Shown here: in pieces, positions 56,941-64,000 of the stretch | Layout of the letters: every line of letters starts with the position of its first letter | Numbering within the stretch: position 1 is the stretch's first letter | DNA from: Asterella californica | Lineage: Eukaryota > Streptophyta > Marchantiopsida > Marchantiales > Aytoniaceae | DNA length: 64,000 nucleotides | Reading direction: 5' to 3' | Assembly: GCA_036924285.1 (NCBI GenBank) | Contig: JAYKYS010000017.1 | Coordinates: forward strand, 3,701,501-3,765,500 | Made by a program: the position numbers and the translations under genes | The notes under the pieces: model-generated | What the model was told of the DNA's origin: nothing | Databases searched by the model: none | The model's input: the letters and a program-made list of their open reading frames with translations, nothing else

Positions 56941-59015
56941 GAGGAAGACGAGAAAGACAAAAATTCCCTAGAGCACCCCGATCTTGACATGGAGATCCAT
57001 GGTTGTCTTCTGAAGAAGGTACCGATCGATTCGGGCTCCGGAGTCAACATCATGACTGAGAAAACCGCACAGACCTTGGGTTCACTGAGTTCCATCCTAC
57101 TCCGAGGATTCTCAGAATGGCAGACCAGACCATAAGACGTCCTTTGAGACAACTGAAAGATGTCTTGACGGTAATTGAGGGAGTACCTTTCTACCTCACT
57201 TACATTATCTTGCGACCTGTGGCTAAGGTTGGATATCAGGTTTTAATAGGAAGACCTTGGCTGTATGCTGCAAATGTAAATACCGACTGGAGAAGACATG
57301 TTTGAGATTTCCTAATTCTACATCCAAACAGGAAGAGTCTCGCTCTAAAGTCTCCCTCTCTTGGATGAAGATTGGACATCAAGATGAGACCATCTCTACC
57401 ACTGAGGATACACATCAGAAGACTCAGCCGCTTCTTTTGACAGTGAGTTTGTGATAAATTACTTGTGTAATACAAATATCTCAGAAGAAGAAGGTGTGGT
57501 GGACTGTGGATACATTGAGTGCTATGAAATTTCGGAAAAAGAGCTTCCAGAAGATGAAAGTGTTGTCTTTTCCTCGGAAGATCAGTTAGCTGATTAGTCC
57601 AAAGATGAGTAAGATCTAGAGAAAGCCCCAAACCGGAATATGATGCCAGTGATACAGCCACACCGAAGGAATGGTGAATCTTGACGACCTTCAAGATGTG
57701 GAGATTGCCCAAGAAAGAAGTTGAAGCTTTCCAAGATAATCGAGGGCAAGCAGCTGGAAGACTTCTGAGAACTCTTGACAGAGTTTCAAGATGTCTTCGT
57801 GTGGATCATAGAAGACATGAAGGACATACCTCGAGAATTAGGAGAACATCGAATTGACTTATTGATAGGCGTTGTTTCAACATGACAAAGACAGTATCAA
57901 CTCAACCTCAAGTACTCTCTTCTTATGAAGGATCAAATTGATCAGTATTCTTCCAAGTACTTAGCAATGAGTGGGTGGCTTTGATGGTGGAACGTTCTCA
58001 AGAAGCAAACATGTAAGATCAAGGTGTGCTAGGACTTCCAGAAGCTGAACTTGGCCACTAAGAAGGACCATCATCCTTTGTCATTTACAGATTCTTTGTT
58101 AGATCAGGTAGGTAGAAGACACGAGTTCTATAGCTTCTTGGACGGGTATTTCGAGTACAACCAAATCAATCAGAGAAGAGGACAAGTCGAAGATGACTTT
58201 CACTACTGATTGGGAAACTTATGCATATAACCAAATACAGTTTGGTTTGTGTAATGCTCCTGCCACGTTTCAGAGACTTATGATCACGATTTTTCAGGAG
58301 TATCTTTGGACTTGTATAGAGATCTTTTTAGATGATTTTTATGTGTTCTGACCCAAGGTGGACCATCTGATATTTTTTAGAAAGTATTTTTTTGAAGTGC
58401 AGGAAACATCGTTTGGCTCCCTGAGAAGTGCTTCTTCGGTATGACAGAGGGAATCTTGTTGGATCATAGGATTTCTAGAAGGGACATAGAAGTCGACTGT
58501 GCCAAGGTGGAAGTTATCTTGAAACTCCAACCACATGCTAACCTGACTCAGCTGAGAAGTTTTTTAGGCAACGTAGGATACTACATGAGATTCATTGACA
58601 AGTATGCAGAGGTGGTAGGAAGACTTACCAAGCTGCTAAAGAAGGACGAACCTTACGTTTGGACTTCTGAGCAGTAAGAAGCTTTCGAGGAGATGAAGAA
58701 GCTTTTGTCATAATCTCTCATCCTAAGACCACCTGATTGGGAAAAGACCTTCCACATTTATGTGGATATCTCTGTCTTTGTCATAGAGGTGGTATTGAGA
58801 CAAAAAGACGAGACGGAGAAAAGTTATCTTATTTACTATGCGGAAGACAACTCAGCGATGCCGAGAAGAAGTACTTGACAACTGAGAGGGAGTGCCTTGG
58901 CATGATCTATTCCTCTAGGAAGTTTAGTCATTATCTTTTGGCCAACCCGTTTGTCTTCTGTGTGGATCATTTTTTGTTAAAATCCGTCTTAAGTTCATCT
59001 TCTCGTTAAGCAGGG
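56941..59015 (+). pseudogene. Plus-strand Ty3/gypsy protease-RT-RNase H relic
   Basis: The protease lies at about 56,990-57,305 (VPIDSGSGVNIMTEK with Asp-Ser-Gly, then VGYQVLIGRPWLY). A degenerate RT follows from about 57,760 (FQDVFVWIIEDMKDIP, then broken fingers and palm). The thumb and connection are in the open segment 58,441-58,677 (LTQLRSFLGNVGYYMRF, LTKLLKKDEPYVW). RNase H follows to 59,009 in changing frames (HIYVDISVFVIEVVLRQK, TERECLGMIYSSRKF). It breaks off at about 59,015 without integrase. Stops and frameshifts are frequent. Wording is plant gypsy, perhaps Tat-like. Confidence 0.82.
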
Positions 59016-59300
59016 AATAAATTTAAGTAGCAAGATTAATTCAATTATATATACACGATGTTTAATTTATAAATTTTGAAAAATCCCAAAATTTATAAAT
59101 TGTGGGCACCATATACTCCCACCCTCAAATATTTGCATCTCCACAAACATAGAAGTTATCCTTCAAGTCCAGTACTTCTTGACACGTCATCCTTTAACAC
59201 GGGTAGTCATCAAGGTGTCATCTAATTCTTCCAGTTGTAAGGAAACGTTGTCGCGCCATTTGGCGACTACATGCTTGACTTCTACTCCAACGCTTAGATT
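59016..59300 (-). mobile_element. 3' end scrap of a minus-strand gypsy element
   Basis: On the minus strand a short integrase-tail-like segment (VVAKWRDNVSLQLEELDDTL) is followed by the purine tract GAGGGTGGGAGTATATGG at about 59,109-59,127 and an LTR start TGCCCACAATTTATAAA. The LTR is cut at about 59,016. A perfect 15-bp-arm hairpin lies at 59,065-59,102 inside the LTR start. Confidence 0.45.
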
Positions 59301-60696
59301 TGGTAGTTCTAGAAGTTAGCTCATATTACTTCTAGTCCTTTATGTATATGTTTGAGACCTTTGCATACGGTGTTAACACTATTTTGAGTCCTAGTAGGCT
59401 GATAGTATGTTAGTTATCTTGTTCAAGCATTTGTGCGCTTGTGCAAGTGACTTCTTACTTGTCTATGACGTTCAATGTACATAACTTAGGGTTTCCATGC
59501 TGATAGGGGTTTGAGCTCATGGGTTGTACTTACTTGTCGTCCATGCACGCTTTCTAGCTAATTTAAGTTATTTTTCAGGGCTATGTGTCGTTTTAGGTAG
59601 TTTAAGTTTTACGCTGGCACTCTAGGGGGCTTGACGTGGTAGCCTATGAGTGTAGATAAGTTACCAGGTAGTTTAAGGCACAAAAGGACAGTCAAGTGGA
59701 GCTATGAACTCCCATTGGTCCATTTTTGTCTTTTGTAAAACTCTAAGTTTAGAAACAGAGCTCTAGAGGAGAGGCCGAGCATTTGGTGAGGGATCTTCGA
59801 AATCTGAGAGCATAGGAGGGTAGAGCTCGTCATGCCAAGCACTCCCAGTGAAATTTTCGATCGATTTGAGTCAATAAAGACGAAGTTATGACCAATTGAA
59901 GTTCAAATTGTGCTAGAATTGAATCACTTTTGTTGGATTTAGGGTTTTCAATGTCACTTGCAGCAGATTTGAGGAAATTGCTTCAAAACTTCGAGGTTGT
60001 GTTCTCTGCCAGCAGGGCTACGATTTCCCAAAAAGTTTTGCATCGATTGAGTGACTGAGTAATTCAGGGCGGCCGCTGAAGCTGGAGGGGTCTGAAAAGC
60101 TCTTAATCTAGAGCAGCGACTTCAGAGGAGGAGATCTGGAGTTCTGTGTACAGTCAGGAGTCCCAACTTCACAGGGGTGTTCAGCATCCTGTAGACTCCA
60201 AATCCTGTAAGAATATTTGAAATTGATCGAGCCAATCTTCTGTTATAGGTCGGAATAGCCAGGTAGGTACCAGAAATTGCCGTAGTTTTCTTGCTCATAA
60301 CTTTTCTGTCCATATCTCCGTGTCAGAATTTGATCTCAGGCTGAAACTTCGTGTGTGAGTTCAGTAGTACCTCATTTACATGTAGGGGAAGTTTAGAAGT
60401 CTAAACCTTCATAGTTTTCTTCTCCATGAGTGTCAAAGTTCGCCGCCGGATCCTATTACTGCCAGCTAGACCTCAATTTCGCTTTCTGAGCATATTACTA
60501 GATCTTAGACATCTGTTTGAGTGTTTATAGCCCTATTGTGACCTGAAAGCCAACCTCTTGAGTAGACAACCACAGCCAGAAGCCCGGCGCTTTCCTAGGT
60601 AGACGGATCACACTCCGACATACTCTCTTTTTGGTGAACTCGACGTGAAACACCTAGGGTGGGAGTTTTCTTGAGAGTGTTACAGGATCAGATATC
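59301..60696 (+). other. Probable 5' LTR and leader of the 60.7-kb gypsy element
   Basis: About 1.4 kb directly upstream of a long gag-protease frame, without a gene. It should hold the 5' LTR, primer site and leader. I could not identify a primer-binding site, and the 3' LTR lies outside the window, so boundaries are open. Confidence 0.5.
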
Positions 60697-63069
60697 ATGG
60701 CCAACCAAGGATCATCAAGTGGAGGTGCTGCTGCTGCTCAGCAACCTGCTCAGTTGGATGTTGCTACGATGAAGATGTTCCAAGCTTTTCACATGTTTAT
60801 GCAGCAGCAGCAGAGCACAGAGAGGAAGGAGGTGTTAGCAACCAAGGCGTTGCAATCTGTGGTGCACCAGATGGAACAGTTCAAAGGTACAGATATTTCC
60901 AAGTATGTGCGATACTATGCTAGGGAGATGGAGGTGAACAAGGTACCTGAGAAGGAGATGGTGGAGAACTTTGAACTTGCTGTTGTCCCTGAGATTCGTG
61001 GGCGTGTGAAGGAGCTCAAGCAGCAGCAAGGACAGAGTTGGGAGAGCTTTATGCGAGCTTTGAAGGAGGAGTACTACACTGAAGATTCAGAGAGGGTGAC
61101 CAAGAGAACATTCTTGGAGTGGGTGGTGAAGCCTAACAAAGGTTTGTCTGTAAATGAGTTGTTAAGGGAGTTTGATCGTCAGTATGCTCAGCTTTCTAGG
61201 ACAGAGAAGCTTACACTAGAGGTGGAGAAGACAGAGCTTTTCTTACAAGCAGCGGACGTGACTATTCAGGAGAAGCTTGAGCTGTTGTTGGAAGACAAGA
61301 GTGAGGAGAGAGGATTGAAGACTGATTGGAAGGAGGTCGAAGAGGCTGTCTCTTTGCTGACCAAGAGACAGAGAAGAAGGGACAAGGTGGTGGTAAGTGA
61401 AGCAGCACCTCTGATAATTCCTGTCAAGCAGTTGCCTACTAAGCTTGCTTTGGTAATTGCTAGAGAGGAAGACTCACCGCTTGATGAGTTGATTAAGGGT
61501 ATGAAGGAGCTTAAGCTTAAGCTCACTAGGTTAGAAGAGAAGGAGCAGAATGTACAACCTGCTATGCAGAGACCTCAGATGAGAGAAGGCTTTGTTCATC
61601 GTTGTATATGGTGTGATAGCCTAGACCATGTAAGAAGAGATTGTGGAGAGTTTTCAGATGCATTGAGGAAGGATCTGATCTTCTTCAAAGATGGTAAGAT
61701 CCATTTGAGAGAGACTGGGATGATGTTGGGAACCAACTTTGGCAAGGGTGGTATGAAGAGAATTGTGAATGAGATATCAGCATCACATGCTGTTTCTCTT
61801 GTGAATGCTGCTACCTGTGGAGTGAAAGTGGAGATGGAGAGAGAGAAAAGAACTACTGGGTTGTGGTCTGATGTAGTGCGGTCCGTAGCTAGAACAGAGC
61901 TAGATAAGGATGTGCTACGAAGGGTTGGCAACTCAATTCGAGAGGCTACAGAATGGAATGATCCTGTGGATACTATGTCAGTGCATGCTTATGTTGCAAG
62001 AAGTCAGCATGAAGCTGTACTAGAAGAAAAACGCAGGAGGGAGGATGCAGGTGAGGCTTCTACAGCCAAACGACCTGCTACAAGGAGTGAAAGGGCTAGA
62101 CCAGAGACGAGGCAAGAGACAACACCTACTCGGGAGGAGAATATGGAGGATCTACCACCTACAACACCAAAGGAGAAGGAGAGAAGCAAGGAGAAGGGTA
62201 AGATGCCTGCATACAAACTTCAGTCTGACATTGAGATTGCTACAGACTTGAAGCAGGTGTTAGAGAATCGTATCTTGAATGGGAAGGTTGAGTTTACTCT
62301 GGGTGAAATTCTTGGGATAGCAAAGCGTGAGTTCCATGAGGTTATCATAGATATCATCAAGAGGAAACGTCAGATTTTGGGTGAAGCAGCTACGCTTAAC
62401 GCTCTAGGGACCAAACTGTCGGAAGATGAGGAAGATGAGATTTCTGGTTACTGCTCTCAAGTATCAGAAGGGAGATCGTATCAGCACGTAAGGTTTGAAG
62501 ATGAGGTGGAAGCATCGCAGAAGAGCCATTACTCTCACAACCATTGGGCAAGAGCAACCACAGAGACCTTGGTGAAGTTGGGAGATCTGGAGGAACTTGT
62601 GGTGGCATTGATTGATCACGGCTCAGAGATTAATCTGATGTCTAAGGAGCTGTACAAGCGTGGAAGATGGCCCATAGACACCGACCATGGATGGCTTATC
62701 CGTGCTGCCAACAACCAAAGGGGAGAACTCTATGGTGCTTGTCCCAACATCAAGGTAACTGTGGGTGACATCAGTGATGTTCAGAATTTCTTTGTGCAAG
62801 ACATGTCAACCTATCCTATCATTCTAGGGCAGCCTTACATTACTGCTGTTAGAATGGAGACACGAGTTATGGATGATGGTTCAGCTTATGCTAGGATACG
62901 TAGTAGAGATGGCAAAAGAGCTGTTCAGTTTTTTACTGTTGCTGCAGAACATGAGAGGAATCGTGATAGCTTGAGAGACCGTCCACTACCTAAGATTACT
63001 CAGGAGTTTAGAGAGTCTAGAGGTTTTGGCAGAGTACCATTGAAGAGCGAGACTTCAACGGTACAGTAG
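60697..63069 (+). CDS. Ty3/gypsy gag-protease, 790 codons
   Basis: An intact frame. Residues 1-50 are Ala/Gln-rich. Residues about 50-235 are gag/capsid (FKGTDISKYVRYYAREMEV, SWESFMRALKEEYY, LLREFDRQYAQL). A zinc knuckle CIWCDSLDHVRRDC (C-x2-C-x4-H-x4-C) sits at about 302-315. A charged linker rich in Glu/Arg/Thr follows at about 430-520. The aspartic protease is at about 630-760 (VVALIDHGSEINLMS with Asp640-His-Gly where DSG/DTG is usual, then TYPIILGQPYI). The frame stops at TAG (63,067-63,069), and RT continues in the -1 frame. This is the best preserved coding region in the window and may be a recent copy. The His in the active-site triplet could be a lineage trait or a lesion. Confidence 0.9.
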   Translation: MANQGSSSGGAAAAQQPAQLDVATMKMFQAFHMFMQQQQSTERKEVLATKALQSVVHQMEQFKGTDISKYVRYYAREMEVNKVPEKEMVENFELAVVPEIRGRVKELKQQQGQSWESFMRALKEEYYTEDSERVTKRTFLEWVVKPNKGLSVNELLREFDRQYAQLSRTEKLTLEVEKTELFLQAADVTIQEKLELLLEDKSEERGLKTDWKEVEEAVSLLTKRQRRRDKVVVSEAAPLIIPVKQLPTKLALVIAREEDSPLDELIKGMKELKLKLTRLEEKEQNVQPAMQRPQMREGFVHRCIWCDSLDHVRRDCGEFSDALRKDLIFFKDGKIHLRETGMMLGTNFGKGGMKRIVNEISASHAVSLVNAATCGVKVEMEREKRTTGLWSDVVRSVARTELDKDVLRRVGNSIREATEWNDPVDTMSVHAYVARSQHEAVLEEKRRREDAGEASTAKRPATRSERARPETRQETTPTREENMEDLPPTTPKEKERSKEKGKMPAYKLQSDIEIATDLKQVLENRILNGKVEFTLGEILGIAKREFHEVIIDIIKRKRQILGEAATLNALGTKLSEDEEDEISGYCSQVSEGRSYQHVRFEDEVEASQKSHYSHNHWARATTETLVKLGDLEELVVALIDHGSEINLMSKELYKRGRWPIDTDHGWLIRAANNQRGELYGACPNIKVTVGDISDVQNFFVQDMSTYPIILGQPYITAVRMETRVMDDGSAYARIRSRDGKRAVQFFTVAAEHERNRDSLRDRPLPKITQEFRESRGFGRVPLKSETSTVQ

Positions 63070-64000
63070 AGATAGGATTCTCGCCTGATCCAGTAGAATA
63101 GGAAGCGTTATCCTCTAGCTTCTTAGGGTTGACGTTATGTGGATCAGTGTGTTATAGGAAGGTTGAGAATCTGAAGAGGTTTGAGAGGCAACATGTGAAG
63201 TGTGTACAACAATCTTTGTGGGATAGTGGAGAGTTAGCAGGAGATGAATACATATCTAGAGTGTTTGAAGAGCACTATTTGGTAGATACTATAGGGGAGT
63301 TGAAATCTATAGTAGAAAGTTCTATAGATGATGTAGATAGAGTTGTGAGTGTGAGCTCCAAAGAGCTTTATGATGTAATTGATAAGTTTATAGATCGACA
63401 AGAGGTGTATGTGGAGACCAAGTACAAGTCAGTGGCAAAGAAAGTCAAACCAGTGGCTTTGCCTTTACCACTCGATTACAATCAGAAGATGGAGCAAGCT
63501 GCACGAGAACCAACGCTCAGAGGACCGAGAAGAATTGAGCACCAGTTCACAGAAACAACACTGGAGGAGCTGAAGATTGGAGGTGATGGATTTCTTACCG
63601 AGCAAGAGAAGAAGAGCTTCAGGGAGATGCTATCTAGGCATGGTAAGACGTTTGCGTTTGAGTCACATGAAGTAGGATGTGTAGATCCAAGTGTAGTTGC
63701 ACCTATGGTAATCTTTACTATATCGCATGTGTCTTGGAATCTACGTCCTATCCTTGTGCCTAGAGCTCATCTGCCAAAGCTGATAGACTTGCTCAATGAG
63801 AGGATTAGGATGGGTATCTTGGAACCGTCTATAGCTCCCTATTCTAGCAGATGGTTTACTGTTCCGAAGAAGAGTGGAGCTTTGAGATTCATTCAAGATA
63901 TGCAGCCAGTTAACAAGGTAACTATCAGAAATATGGGTATAGGACCTATTGTAGACGAGTTTGCAGAGGCTTTTGCTGGTCGTGCTATCTATTTGATGGG
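63069..64000 (+). pseudogene. Ty3/gypsy RT, N-terminal part, cut by window end
   Basis: In the -1 frame relative to gag-protease, with one in-frame TAG at 63,099-63,101. The frame is then open to the window edge. It begins with a linker, then MLSRHGKTFAFESHEVGCV, LNERIRMGILEPS, WFTVPKKSGALRFIQDMQP and the start of the palm (AEAFAGRAIYLMG). The catalytic YxDD lies beyond the window. The QDMQPVN...FAGR wording is that of a gypsy RT lineage distinct from the one at 16.6 kb. Whether the TAG and frame change are lesions or programmed recoding cannot be told from one copy. Confidence 0.85.

Noticed and set aside
57236..57712. 158-codon minus-strand frame
   Set aside because: It lies opposite the protease and linker of the plus-strand gypsy relic and shows no motif. 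It is a shadow frame.

Overview
The window is repeat-dominated plant-type nuclear DNA. It is AT-rich overall, with clearly GC-richer transposon bodies. It holds no bacterial-style operons, rRNA genes or CRISPR arrays, and no tRNA gene I can support. Most of it is Ty3/gypsy and Ty1/copia LTR retrotransposons of several ages, nested in each other, plus one decayed DNA-transposon relic and a small island of possible host exons near 28.2-30.0 kb. A short TTTAGGG-type telomere-like tract at 53.8 kb and the retroelement lineages point to a streptophyte. The DNA-methyltransferase-carrying Ty3 element recalls those reported in a charophyte alga (Klebsormidium), so a charophyte or an early-diverging land plant is my best guess. 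I cannot name the species.

Layout. 1-11.9 kb: AT-rich intergenic DNA with a degenerate MULE-like transposase relic (6.3-7.6 kb), a copia scrap (3.3 kb), small tandem duplications and hairpins. 11.9-25.1 kb: a plus-strand Ty3/gypsy relic (LTR segments at 12.4 and 24.8 kb, RT N-terminus at 24.4 kb) interrupted by a 9.9-kb minus-strand Ty3/gypsy element at 13,537-23,434. 25.1-34 kb: a decayed gag, possible host exons, and AT-rich DNA with tandem duplications. 34.1-52.1 kb: a minus-strand Ty1/copia element split over 18 kb. A 1.39-kb insertion sits in its RNase H, and a roughly 12.9-kb composite block (38.06-50.95 kb) separates its gag from its integrase. That block holds a large imperfect inverted repeat around an LTR, a 691-aa open reading frame of a TE-borne coiled-coil family, and extreme enrichment of GTCTTC/GAAGAC. 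52-59.3 kb: three truncated gypsy elements, one with gag fused in frame to RNase H. 59.3-64 kb: a better preserved plus-strand gypsy element that runs off the window.

The most notable object is the minus-strand element at 13.5-23.4 kb. Its inferred polyprotein order is gag, two zinc knuckles, aspartic protease, C5-cytosine DNA methyltransferase (motifs I, II, IV, VI, VIII, IX and X visible), reverse transcriptase, RNase H, DDE integrase, PHD finger. The copy is dead: it has several in-frame stops, a few frameshifts and Asp-to-Asn at an integrase catalytic position. Its terminal repeats have the arrangement B' - internal - A' - B - A, a split-direct-repeat or circularly permuted pattern rather than two ordinary LTRs. 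The outer ends are TG...CA, flanked by a 4-bp ACTT duplication. The B repeats differ almost only by transitions. A DNA-modifying domain plus a histone-reading domain in one retroelement suggests an element that interacts with host chromatin marks.
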